From contig NZ_SWCM01000005.1 in the NCBI RefSeq assembly GCF_005116645.1, forward strand, positions 1-64,000: a stretch of 64,000 bases of DNA. The letters run 5' to 3'. The stretch comes from Desulfopila sp. IMCC35006. Its GTDB lineage: Bacteria > Desulfobacterota > Desulfobulbia > Desulfobulbales > Desulfocapsaceae. The position numbers were made by a program, and so were the translations under genes. Below, piece by piece: positions 17,591-26,248 of the stretch. Below the pieces are notes generated by a model that saw only the letters and a program-made list of their open reading frames with translations, had not been told where the DNA came from and did not search any database. Each line of letters begins with the position of its first letter. The first letter of the stretch is position 1.

Positions 17591-17976
17591 CTAGCTGCTG
17601 ATACTTCCAGCTACTACCTGAAGCGTCTTATAGTAAATTTCTGGGACCTTGCTTCCCCTGCTCCCAGCAACATTCAAGACCTCAATGCCATTCTCTCGGA
17701 TAAAAGCCTTCAGTAAACCAACAGCCTCACCCATAGTAACTTTCCCCATGTCCAATGAATCATAGGCTTATCAGAATCGACCACATTCTTTTCAGTGCGC
17801 TTTGGGTAGGACTTGGTGTCCATCTCTTGCAGGTCATACCTTTCGGGAAGCGCACCGTCCTCAGTAAGTCTCCCTTTCGGTATAGATCCACCGTGCGGGA
17901 CTCCATGCCTAATCGCAGCGTCTAAACCAGCAATGTCAGCTCCAGTCTGTCCACCTGATATGATTTTCTTTAACAT
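17591..17976 (-). pseudogene. YpsA-like (putative molybdenum carrier) pseudogene with internal deletion
   Basis: The 5' part reads KKIISGGQTGADIAGLDAAI, HGGSIPKGR and RTEKNVVDSD, the start of the Rossmann-like family often annotated as putative molybdenum carrier or cpYpsA. After NVVDSD the frame degenerates and stops at 17710. A neighbouring frame then gives the family's C-terminal part (VTMGEAVGLLKAF, EVLNVAGSRGSKVPEIY) and stops at 17591. The middle glycine-rich strand is missing, so a deletion with loss of frame has destroyed the gene. Confidence 0.75.
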
Positions 17977-18082
17977 TGGGTCATCACCAAAAAAATCAGG
18001 ACCTATAAGATTTTCATCTCAACTCTTGTATCACTTCGAGGTATAAAATTTCTTTAGTGGCCATGGGGTTTGCCTGTTGGAG

Positions 18083-18295
18083 TTATGCTATTTCGACTTC
18101 TGTGATTTCTCCGATTTTAACGCTGACCACTCTATAGCCTTGCTCTGACATTATCTCAGCGAAACCCTTTTCAGCTTCACTGTCAGACACGAACCAATCA
18201 GAAAATACCGTTGAAGATATTCGTTCACCATTTTTCGTCACAACTCCATGATATTGAAAAAGTCCGTCTATTTCTTTTCTCTGTACGTGCTTCAT
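18083..18295 (-). CDS. Small protein of unknown function
   Basis: 70 residues from the ATG at 18295, which follows GGTAGGGAAT; an upstream in-frame start at 18322 is less likely. The sequence is mixed alpha/beta and ends in an acidic stretch (EITEVEIA). It lies between the YpsA pseudogene and the island integrase. No family recognised. Confidence 0.5.
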   Translation of the reverse strand: MKHVQRKEIDGLFQYHGVVTKNGERISSTVFSDWFVSDSEAEKGFAEIMSEQGYRVVSVKIGEITEVEIA

Positions 18296-18417
18296 ATTCC
18301 CTACCTTTTTGTTATTTATCAATGAGCATTATGCCCAATGGGAACAAATGTAAAGAAAAACAATGCTAGGCAACAATTACTACTAAGCCACCATAAAGCG
18401 GGACACAGCGACCTTGA

Positions 18418-20103
18418 TCAACCAGAAATCCACTTCAGGTCACTAAAATCAATCCCGTAGTCGAGCTTCTGGATTGCCTCCTTCAGCAGAATCTCAGGGG
18501 TAAACTTCTTGCCATACCGACCCATGGTTTCACTATCAACTGTGTGGCCGTCAAGCTCATGGATCATGAAGGGATCGACTTGCTTATGCTTGAGGTGAGT
18601 TATGAATGTATGCCTGAACGAATGGAAGGTCTGTCCTTTGCCAAAGCCTAATCGTTCTTTATACCGCCCAAACCATTTGCTGACAGTCTGTCCATATCCA
18701 TCACGACGCTGCTGCAACTCAGGAAACAACCGTGCCTCACCTTTTCCCTGTAGGAATTTTGCATAATCGATCAAACCAAGGTCCATTAATTGCGGGTGAA
18801 TTGGCACCAGTCTCTCACTGGACATATTCTTGAGCCGCTTCTCGTTCTTATCATTGATGTCAAACACCCAGACACCATCTTCCTGCCTGATATCCTCAAG
18901 GTGTAGCTGACATATTTCTTCCAAGCGACAACCAGTGTAGAGGGCAATGAGAGGCGTCCAGAAACCATAAGATTGTCTATGATTACCCTCACGATACTCT
19001 TTTGATCCAAACAGCTTCTCAAGGTCTTCCTTGGAGTAATCATTTCGCTCTTGGTCAACTCGCTTCTGGCTCTTTATCTGGGTTCCTTCAGCAGGGTTGG
19101 TGGTCATGTAACCGTTTCTGACAGCGTAATTGAATAGGCCACTCAACCTTCTGATGTATTTGTTCAAAGTATTTACGGTGAGTGTCTTGGGAGGTTTTGC
19201 AGCAATGATATCCTCAATGCTCATGTCTTTGTAAAGAGGACTCTTATTGAGATTAGGAGGCAATTTCATGAGAATTGTCTTGTATTCAGCCATCAGTTTC
19301 CGATCAATTTTATCGATAGCAAGGTCCCCCATCACCCGGACAAACAAAGCGAATATCGATAGGTTCTCAGCTTTGGTCTTCTCAGTCCAATTGCCAGCCT
19401 TTTCGACCTCACTCTGGTAGCTCTCTTGTACTTCAGAAAACTTCACTGCCGGGATTACTTCTGTTTTCGCCTCAGCACTCTCAGAAATGCCCTGTGCTCG
19501 TTGTTTTAATAAAGGTATCAGCTCATCGTCAGGCACAGAGTAATCACCCTGTGAACGCTTAATTCTGACCTGCAGTATAGACTGGAAGGCTACCATCAGC
19601 TCTCTGCTTAAGGTCTTATACTCTTCACTATCTGGAGCAACTTCAATGCCATGCTTGGTCAGCAGTCTGTTTGCCACTGGATGTAAGAAGGAATGATCCT
19701 GCTGCGCTAACCATCGTTTGACTGAGATATCAAGAGACTCTGCTTCCTTCTGGCCCATGCTTGAGCCACCAGTGACATAGAGTTCATCCATGGTGTGATT
19801 ACCTAATGCTCTACACTTCTCGTCATCTTCGAGTGTCTGCCTGATGTACTCTCGAACCAATTGTTCAATACGCTCTGTAGAAAACTCTGACATGCTGCTG
19901 CGAACCTTTAAAAATAGTTTATGAATATATGATGCGATACAACGTGCTCGATGCTTCGCCACTCTCAGTATTCCAGTACGGAGAGAATACCTGAACTCAC
20001 ACTTGCTGACAATGGCCCTCAAGTCATTTGGAATACGTAATCTGAAGATGTAGCCAGAAGGACTCTGGTACAAATAGGTAGGGTTAGAAACAGAAAAGCC
20101 CAT
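18418..20103 (-). CDS. int: Tyrosine integrase of the ssrA island
   Basis: 561 residues from the ATG at 20103, preceded by GAGAGGAATCAAAG. The N-terminus (TYLYQSPSGYIFRLRIPNDLR) is the DUF6538-type head found in this class of large integrases, followed by a long helical core-binding part. The catalytic domain has TGCRLEEICQLHLEDI (first Arg), FHSFRHTFITHLK (HxxR) and ELDGH...MGRYGK (His and Tyr). The gene begins 100 bp from the 3' end of ssrA and reads away from it, the usual arrangement for the enzyme that recognises the site. Confidence 0.93.
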   Translation of the reverse strand: MGFSVSNPTYLYQSPSGYIFRLRIPNDLRAIVSKCEFRYSLRTGILRVAKHRARCIASYIHKLFLKVRSSMSEFSTERIEQLVREYIRQTLEDDEKCRALGNHTMDELYVTGGSSMGQKEAESLDISVKRWLAQQDHSFLHPVANRLLTKHGIEVAPDSEEYKTLSRELMVAFQSILQVRIKRSQGDYSVPDDELIPLLKQRAQGISESAEAKTEVIPAVKFSEVQESYQSEVEKAGNWTEKTKAENLSIFALFVRVMGDLAIDKIDRKLMAEYKTILMKLPPNLNKSPLYKDMSIEDIIAAKPPKTLTVNTLNKYIRRLSGLFNYAVRNGYMTTNPAEGTQIKSQKRVDQERNDYSKEDLEKLFGSKEYREGNHRQSYGFWTPLIALYTGCRLEEICQLHLEDIRQEDGVWVFDINDKNEKRLKNMSSERLVPIHPQLMDLGLIDYAKFLQGKGEARLFPELQQRRDGYGQTVSKWFGRYKERLGFGKGQTFHSFRHTFITHLKHKQVDPFMIHELDGHTVDSETMGRYGKKFTPEILLKEAIQKLDYGIDFSDLKWISG

Positions 20104-20128
20104 CTTTGATTCCTCTCGTTGGTTACCT

Positions 20129-20150
20129 TGTGGATAACGCAAGTGGATAA
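20129..20150 (+). repeat. Pair of TGTGGATAA-like repeats (probable integrase arm site, right)
   Basis: TGTGGATAA at 20129-20137 and AGTGGATAA at 20142-20150, again 13 bp apart as at 1423-1444. It lies between the integrase start and the att core, so integrase binding here could also repress its own gene. Confidence 0.6.
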
Positions 20151-20202
20151 AGATAGGCTTTCGTGCATGAAGAATTCGACTTCTTCAATGATTTCAATAA
20201 GT

Positions 20203-20227
20203 TGGTGGAGGCGGCGGGAGTCGAACC
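20203..20227. repeat. attR: Right attachment site within ssrA
   Basis: Identical over 25 bp to 1335-1359. The intact tmRNA 3' end is rebuilt here, so integration leaves ssrA functional. Confidence 0.9.
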
Positions 20228-20568
20228 CGCGTCCGAAAATGCTCCCCTCTCGTATCTACATGCTTAGTTCCGTGCTTTAATTTTCGTGCCGGGAACTCTG
20301 TCGGAACATAGATTTCCTGGAACTAGTCTGTGAGATCTCGTCCTCTGAAAGACAGGCAACCTTCAGGTGACCAGCCCGTTGAGTCGACGCCCCAAGTCCA
20401 GCCTTACGGGCGAAGGCTGGTGGAACGGCAGTATGACAGGTATTAAGCTGCTACTGCGTAGTTATAATCGTCTGCGATTATATTTATGTTCTACTGGTTT
20501 TACGAGCAAATAGAAGCTCGGCATGCAACAATGAGCTTACACATCCCCGTCGAATCCGTTTCGCCCCC
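20203..20568 (-). ncRNA. ssrA: Transfer-messenger RNA
   Basis: One-piece tmRNA of 366 nt. The 5' end GGGGGCGAAACGGATTCGAC and the 3' end CGCCTCC-A-CCA form the seven-pair acceptor stem of an alanyl tRNA-like domain. The tag reading frame at 20475-20443 encodes ADDYNYAVAA followed by TAA. It lies 26 nt after the smpB stop codon, so the two ribosome-rescue partners are probably transcribed together. Its 3' end is the integration site of the island to the left. Confidence 0.96.
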
Positions 20569-20594
20569 TTTTTTATCTAGATTCAAGTTGCTGG

Positions 20595-21056
20595 TTATAC
20601 TTTATCATGGCGCATCTCTCGCTGAATCTCGCGTTTACTCTGCTGTTCTTTGAGGGTGGCCCGCTTATCATATTCTCGTTTACCACGGGCAAGGCCGAGT
20701 TCAATCTTCGCCTTGCCGTTCTCTATAAAGTATATCTTCAGTGGTATCAAGGCAAGACCTTTTTCGTTGAGCTTACCGATAAGTTTCTTAATTTCGCGAT
20801 GATGGAGCAGTAATTTTCGTACTCGAAGCGGCTCGTTTGGATTCTGGGTGGCAAAGGAGTACATCGAAATATGTACGTTATACAACATTACCTCACCACG
20901 GGAATCAATCTTCACATAGCCATCCCGCAGGTTCGCCTTGCCGGCCCGGAGAGATTTGACTTCCGGTCCCGACAGGACCATTCCGGCCTCATAGGTTGCA
21001 TCGATATGGTAGTCGTGAAAGGCTTTCTTATTCTTGGCGACAATCTTTATGGCCAT
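20595..21056 (-). CDS. smpB: SsrA-binding protein SmpB
   Basis: 153 residues, the usual length. It begins with [14 protein letters not shown] and continues with [27 protein letters not shown], the hallmark of SmpB, then [16 protein letters not shown] and a basic tail (QREMRHDKV) that enters the ribosomal mRNA channel. SmpB carries tmRNA to stalled ribosomes; ssrA follows directly downstream. Confidence 0.97.
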   Translation of the reverse strand: MAIKIVAKNKKAFHDYHIDATYEAGMVLSGPEVKSLRAGKANLRDGYVKIDSRGEVMLYNVHISMYSFATQNPNEPLRVRKLLLHHREIKKLIGKLNEKGLALIPLKIYFIENGKAKIELGLARGKREYDKRATLKEQQSKREIQREMRHDKV

Positions 21057-21104
21057 CAGCTGTTATCTCTTTTTTTCTCTTATTCTTATAATTATGCCTC
21101 GCAT

Positions 21105-22913
21105 TTACGAGGCAGTCACCCGCAGGGCTTCTTGATAGGTCGTGATACCGCGCCGTACCTTGTCCCACGCGTCCTCGCGTAATGTAGTCATTCCTTCACG
21201 TATTGCAACCTGCCGTATTTCCAGGGTGTGCACATCATCGGCAACCATCTTTTTCACCTTGGAAGACATGGGAAATATTTCGAAAATCCCGCATCTACCC
21301 TTAAATCCAGTGCCACGACAATCCCGACAGCCCTTCCCGCGTTTCAGCACAAGACTGCCCGATTCCGCCACCGGAAAGCCCATTTTCAGAAGCTCTTCAC
21401 TTTTCATCTCGAACTCCTCTGAGCAGCCAGGACAGATAGTTTTCACCAATCGCTGGGCCATGCATCCAAGCAGGGACGTGGCGATCATGAATGGCGGCAG
21501 CCCGAGGTCTCTCAATCGGGCAATAGACGAAACCGCATCATTGGTATGCAAGGTCGAAAAGACGAGATGACCGGTCATTGCCGCCTGCACCGCATGGGCG
21601 GCGGTCTCGCGGTCACGAATCTCCCCGATCATGATGATATCGGGGTCCTGGCGCAGAATGCTGCGCAGGATTGTGGTAAAAGTCACGTCAATCAGCGGCT
21701 GGACGGCGATCTGGTTAAACTCTTCATGCACCATCTCCACCGGATCTTCGATGGTGACAATATTTTTTTCCGGCGTGGCGATCTCTTTGAGGGTCGAATA
21801 GAGCGTTGTCGATTTACCGCTTCCGGTCGGACCCGTTACCAGGATGATCCCGTGGGGCGAGGCAATGAAAGAATTATACACCTCCATATCTCTTTTAGAA
21901 AAACCGAGGCTGTCGATCTGCTGAAACATCAAGTCGGAATCGAGGATACGCAGGACCGCCTTTTCGCCAAAGGCAACCGGAATGGTCGAGACCCTTATCT
22001 CCACATCCCTGCCGCTCTTTTCGCCGATTTTAATCCTGCCGTCCTGGGGCCGTCTTTTTTCGGCAATATCAAGGCGGGACAAAAATTTAATGCGCGCAAC
22101 GATAGCCGCATGGACCGCCTTCGGCAGATTGTAGATGGTATGCAACGACCCATCGATCCTGAAGCGGATCATCGACACATTGCGCTTTGGCTCAATATGG
22201 ATATCGCTGGCCCGCTGTTCAAGGGCGTAATGAAAGATATGGTTGACCGCTGTCTTGATATGCTGATCAGAGGAGGTAATCTCTTTCGCAGAAGAAATCT
22301 TCACATACCTCTCAAGATTGCCGATATCGATGGAACCAGCTCCTCCCGGAATGACCCCGTACTGATCTTCCGCCGCACTGATCGATTTCTGAAAGCCGAA
22401 AAAATCACCTATTATCCGTTTGATATCTGATTTTGTCGCCAGATACGGTTTTATCCTGATCTGATTGGCCTGTTCGATATCCGCCAGCGCCGCCTGACAG
22501 TCGGGATGATAGATGGCCGTTTCAACCACTCCATTTTCCATTTTAAACGGAAGAAGGAGCTGCCGAATGGCAAAATTGCGGGGAATGGTCTTGGTGGCAA
22601 CCTCCATATCGAGATCAAGCGGATCAAGCTTTTTAAAAGGCAGATTCTTTTCTTTGGCGACAGCACGCATGATCACTTCTTCATCGATGACTCGTCCGTC
22701 GCCTCCCTGCAGCTTGAAGTTGAAGCCCACGGTGATATCGACCATATCCGGATATTCTTTATCGATCTCCCCTTCTTTGCCAGCCTGGCGCAGCAGCTTC
22801 TGACGCATTTTGCCTTTTTCCAGCGTGACAATCTGGCACTGTTTAGGGGTGAGCACCTTCAGCTTGACGAGGACGCCGAGAAGGGCATCGCTATGTAAAA
22901 ATTTCAATGACAT
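21105..22913 (-). CDS. Type II secretion / type IV pilus assembly ATPase (GspE/PilB family)
   Basis: 602 residues. The N-terminal half (to about 220) includes a MshEN/T2SSE-N-like part. The ATPase domain has a Walker A (GPTGSGKST), Asp box (TIEDPVE), Walker B (DPDIIMIGEIRD) and His box (TGHLVFSTLHTND). CPGC and CRDC form the zinc-binding CxxC pairs of GspE/PilB. It powers pseudopilus or pilus assembly at the inner membrane. Other machine components are not next to it, so GspE versus PilB is undecided. It lies in a minus-strand run with nfo and smpB. Confidence 0.92.
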   Translation of the reverse strand: MSLKFLHSDALLGVLVKLKVLTPKQCQIVTLEKGKMRQKLLRQAGKEGEIDKEYPDMVDITVGFNFKLQGGDGRVIDEEVIMRAVAKEKNLPFKKLDPLDLDMEVATKTIPRNFAIRQLLLPFKMENGVVETAIYHPDCQAALADIEQANQIRIKPYLATKSDIKRIIGDFFGFQKSISAAEDQYGVIPGGAGSIDIGNLERYVKISSAKEITSSDQHIKTAVNHIFHYALEQRASDIHIEPKRNVSMIRFRIDGSLHTIYNLPKAVHAAIVARIKFLSRLDIAEKRRPQDGRIKIGEKSGRDVEIRVSTIPVAFGEKAVLRILDSDLMFQQIDSLGFSKRDMEVYNSFIASPHGIILVTGPTGSGKSTTLYSTLKEIATPEKNIVTIEDPVEMVHEEFNQIAVQPLIDVTFTTILRSILRQDPDIIMIGEIRDRETAAHAVQAAMTGHLVFSTLHTNDAVSSIARLRDLGLPPFMIATSLLGCMAQRLVKTICPGCSEEFEMKSEELLKMGFPVAESGSLVLKRGKGCRDCRGTGFKGRCGIFEIFPMSSKVKKMVADDVHTLEIRQVAIREGMTTLREDAWDKVRRGITTYQEALRVTAS

Positions 22914-22998
22914 ACCTTGACTTACCTTTGCAGAGAAAGAACGGAGTTTGCATCTATTCTCCCCCGTGGATCATTATTTTGCAAGAAGATAGCGAAAA

Positions 22999-23856
22999 TT
23001 AGTGCGGAGTCTTTCGCAGAAGCGAACGGAGAACCTGCAGGTTTTGACGATCCTCTTCCAGGCTGTCGCTTTTAGGCGTTTCAAGGGTCATCGGCAGGCG
23101 GGCAAAACGTCTGTCGTTCAGCAGATTCTTGAACCCGTCGAGCCCGATGGCCCCTTGGCCGATATGTTCATGCCGGTCGACCCTGCTGCCCAGCTCTTTC
23201 TTCGAATCATTGAGGTGAAAAAAGAGTATCTTGTCCAGACCGACTGCACTCTCCAGCTCGGCAATTGTCGCCCGGTACCCATCCACGGTCCGCAGCTCGT
23301 ACCCTGCAGCAAAGATATGACACGTATCAACGCAGACCGCCAGTAAATCGGGGTATTTTGAATTATCCAGGATATATGCCAGTTCCGCAAAACTGCTGCC
23401 AAGCCCGGTGCCCTGTCCGGCGGTAGTTTCGACCAGGACCTTGACCTTCCCGCTGCTTTGCTTCAATACTCTATCCAGCCCTGTGGTAAATCGCTCAAGC
23501 CCGGCATCAACCCCGTCACCGCCATGGGAGCCGGGATGCAGCACCACATACGGCACACCAAGCTGGGCACAGCGGTTCAGCTCCGAGAGCAGACCGTGCA
23601 CGGATTTTTCCAATAAACCGTCTTTATCGGTAGCGAGATTAATCAGATAGGAGGCATGCGCAGCGACTGGCATTCCCCGGCTTTTCTCATGAGCTTTGCG
23701 AAAGAGTGCAATCTCTTCAGCTGTCAATTCGGCCGGATGCCACTGTCGCTGGTTGCGGGTAAATATCTGCAGTGCTTCACCGCCGACACTTTCGATGCGG
23801 GCAAACGCCAGATGCAGGCCGCCCGCGACCGATTCATGTGCACCCAATAACGGCAT
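22999..23856 (-). CDS. nfo: Endonuclease IV (AP endonuclease)
   Basis: 285 residues, full length for the Nfo family. LLGAHESVAGGLHLAF starts the TIM barrel; YVVLHPGSHGG, VETTAGQG, VCVDTCHIFAAGYE, FHLNDSKKELGSRVDRHEHIGQGAIG supply the three-zinc ligands. It incises DNA at abasic sites in base-excision repair. The ATG is 3 nt after the stop of the M48 peptidase gene, so they are co-transcribed. Confidence 0.96.
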   Translation of the reverse strand: MPLLGAHESVAGGLHLAFARIESVGGEALQIFTRNQRQWHPAELTAEEIALFRKAHEKSRGMPVAAHASYLINLATDKDGLLEKSVHGLLSELNRCAQLGVPYVVLHPGSHGGDGVDAGLERFTTGLDRVLKQSSGKVKVLVETTAGQGTGLGSSFAELAYILDNSKYPDLLAVCVDTCHIFAAGYELRTVDGYRATIAELESAVGLDKILFFHLNDSKKELGSRVDRHEHIGQGAIGLDGFKNLLNDRRFARLPMTLETPKSDSLEEDRQNLQVLRSLLRKTPH

Positions 23857-23859
23857 AGC

Positions 23860-25713
23860 CTACTTCAACTCCGCCTGGGCTGACTTTTGCGCCGCTTCGA
23901 GTGCAGCCATCGATTCCTCATACGTCTGGCTGGTAAACCTGATGATCCGCGCCAGGTAAAATCTCCGTTGGGATGGGTCCAGAGCCGCCGCTTCTTTTTC
24001 GGTACTTACTGCCGCATCGATCAGGCCATTTGCCCAATAGGCGGTAGCCAGCGTATCGAGTACATGCCCTTTCGGCTGAAGGGTCGCAGCCGCCCTGGCG
24101 AGAGTCAGGGCCTTCGCAGGATCCCTGAGTTTGAGGTTCTCGCTGGTCAACAGCAGCCAGGCAAAATTGTTCATGATCTCCGGGTTGGCCGGATCAAGAC
24201 TGTACGCTTTTTCGTAGGCGGCCAGTGCTTTTTCTTCCATCTTTCGGGTCAGCATCAGATCGCCGATAAGCCGCTGCCAGAGAGCCCGGTCCGGTTCTTG
24301 TTTTATCTTCTGCTGCAGGACCGACTCGGCGAAATTTTCCTGATAACGCTGGGCCAGCATTTCCGTGGGGATCTGGTGAACCAAACCGAGGGTAAGCAGC
24401 AGTATTGCCACATACGCGATCAGACTGTAGCGGATCTTGCGGTCATGTCGCCTGACCAGTTCCGGGTCTCTTTCGGCATGTTCGAGACAGTCAATACGTT
24501 CGCCAATGCCGAAATGATGCCAGTTCGGCTGGTCACGGATATTACCGCTGAGAGCCGATATCTTTTCAAAGGCCGAAACCAGTGGCTGACCGTTGCCCAT
24601 CGTCGCAAAACTGAAGAGATCGGCCTGCCTTTCGAAATTACGGATGAAATAGCCGAAAATAAACCGGAAATAAACCAGCATAAAAATAAGCAGCGGCACC
24701 GAACCCACCAGAGTCAGGGCCGTTTCCGCCGAAATACCACTCCAGGTAATCAAGGTATTTAAAGAATGCAGGGAGAGAAACATATAGATAAACGGCTCGG
24801 CAAGCATCCCGACCAACAGGCTGAAGCCCGTTATCAGAAAGACATACAGCACCAGATGAAACTTTTTCACATGACCGATCTCATGGGCCATGATGGCCTC
24901 GATCTCGCCGATGGACATGGTTTGAATAAGGGCCGGGGTAAGCAGAATATAGCGAAGACCGGGGACGATGCCCATCACCGCGGCGGTCAACATCTGTCCT
25001 TCAAAAAGAGGCCAGAGATAATAATCGGCACTGAAATTCTGCCTGGCACAAAACGCATCCAGATGTTTCTTCAATGCCCCTTCGGGCAATTTTCGGCATC
25101 CCCAAAGCCTGCGTACCAGCGGTGGAAAAAAAATCAGCACAAAAAAGAGGAAAAAGCCAAAAAGCAGCAAGTCACCCCACTCCGAGGCGATAACTTTCTG
25201 CAACCCGGGAAAGGGCAGGAAGGCAACGATATCGTAGAGCAAAGACAGCATAGCCCAGGGCAGGACAATAGGCAAATTGGCTTTGATATTGGACAGAATG
25301 AATGCCGGAGTGCTTTGTTTTCTGCCGAAGATCAGCTCATATTTGCTTTTTCCGGCCCGCCACATAATGGCCAGGAAGATGACAAAAAGCAGGAGCCCTG
25401 CCAGATTGACCAGGGCGGGTGTCGTGTCGCCAAAAGAGAGCAGGGACAGATAGTATTTTGCGTCGCATAAATAGAGGCTCATGCCAAAAAAGACCAGCGC
25501 GAGAATCGACAGCTGCTTTTCCGTCTGAAAATATCCCGCTGACCGACTGGCCCGTGATCTGCCGAACAGCCTGCCGGCAAGCCGGGCATAGCCGACCAGC
25601 AGCGCCAGAAAGAGGAGCAGCGCCTGCCAGCCAGGCAGAAGTGGCGCGGAAGGGACGCGGTCGATACTAAAAAGAAAAATTGCGACCAGAAACAAGAGAA
25701 GATTGGTATACAT
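23860..25713 (-). CDS. Integral-membrane M48 metallopeptidase with C-terminal TPR
   Basis: About 617 residues from the ATG at 25713. At least seven hydrophobic segments lie in the first 370 residues. The zinc site AHEIGHVKKFH (HExxH) near residue 280 and a downstream ERQADLFS (third Glu ligand) mark an M48 (Ste24/HtpX-like) peptidase. The last ~150 residues carry TPRs (ALAAYEKAYSLDPANPEIMNN). It probably processes membrane or secreted proteins from the cytoplasmic membrane. First gene of the run toward nfo, the ATPase gene, smpB and ssrA. Confidence 0.9.
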   Translation of the reverse strand: MYTNLLLFLVAIFLFSIDRVPSAPLLPGWQALLLFLALLVGYARLAGRLFGRSRASRSAGYFQTEKQLSILALVFFGMSLYLCDAKYYLSLLSFGDTTPALVNLAGLLLFVIFLAIMWRAGKSKYELIFGRKQSTPAFILSNIKANLPIVLPWAMLSLLYDIVAFLPFPGLQKVIASEWGDLLLFGFFLFFVLIFFPPLVRRLWGCRKLPEGALKKHLDAFCARQNFSADYYLWPLFEGQMLTAAVMGIVPGLRYILLTPALIQTMSIGEIEAIMAHEIGHVKKFHLVLYVFLITGFSLLVGMLAEPFIYMFLSLHSLNTLITWSGISAETALTLVGSVPLLIFMLVYFRFIFGYFIRNFERQADLFSFATMGNGQPLVSAFEKISALSGNIRDQPNWHHFGIGERIDCLEHAERDPELVRRHDRKIRYSLIAYVAILLLTLGLVHQIPTEMLAQRYQENFAESVLQQKIKQEPDRALWQRLIGDLMLTRKMEEKALAAYEKAYSLDPANPEIMNNFAWLLLTSENLKLRDPAKALTLARAAATLQPKGHVLDTLATAYWANGLIDAAVSTEKEAAALDPSQRRFYLARIIRFTSQTYEESMAALEAAQKSAQAELK

Positions 25714-25936
25714 CAAGGCGATTCACCGGGTTTTAAAAAAGCATCCTAACGATCAATATATTTTAAAATTGTGTTTTAGTAGGATAGTTATCTTGTATTA
25801 TTTCGCAACCAGAGATGCATCTGCCTGCATCCTGCCAGTCTTGAAAAGATTTTCTTACCGTTTTTGCTTTTTTGATTGACTTTATCCGCGATGTCATTTT
25901 TAATATGTTGTTTTATCTCTCAACAAAAAACGAGAG

Positions 25937-26012
25937 GGGCGCATAGCTCAGTTGGTAGAGCCATCGGCTCATAACCGATCGGTCGTAGGTTCGAATCCTA
26001 CTGCGCCCACCA
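25937..26012 (+). tRNA. tRNA with CAT anticodon (Met, possibly Ile2)
   Basis: 76 nt including the encoded CCA. Acceptor GGGCGCA pairs with TGCGCCC; D arm AGCTCAGTTGGTAGAGC; anticodon stem ATCGG/CCGAT with loop CTCATAA (anticodon CAT); T arm GTAGG-TTCGAAT-CCTAC. Lack of a mismatched first pair excludes initiator tRNA. Elongator Met and lysidine-modified Ile2 cannot be separated by eye. Confidence 0.95.
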
Positions 26013-26171
26013 ATTTTTACAGCAGCACTAATACAGCAGCTTTTGCGCAGAAACAACGGTTCCTTGAATAATTTAACATTACACATTACACAAAAGGGGA
26101 AGAGTACAAAACCCCTGATATATACATCTCGGTTCGGGCAAACAAGGCCTGAACGGGCGGAAAGACAAAAA

Positions 26172-26202
26172 GGTACATCCCCGGTGGGGTGTACCTTTTT
26201 TG
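26172..26202 (+). terminator. Rho-independent terminator
   Basis: GGTACATCCCC (26172-26182) pairs with GGGGTGTACC (26186-26195) with one bulged T, followed by TTTTTTG. It separates the tRNA transcript from the Nif3 gene. Confidence 0.8.
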
Positions 26203-26248
26203 TTTTATTTCCCATCTATCTGGACTAGATGCACGAAAAAAAATCGCT

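Noticed and set aside
21546-25670. Long plus-strand open frames opposite the ATPase, nfo and M48 genes
   Set aside because: They mirror GC-rich real genes on the minus strand, lack ribosome sites and show no domain; the minus-strand proteins have complete motifs.
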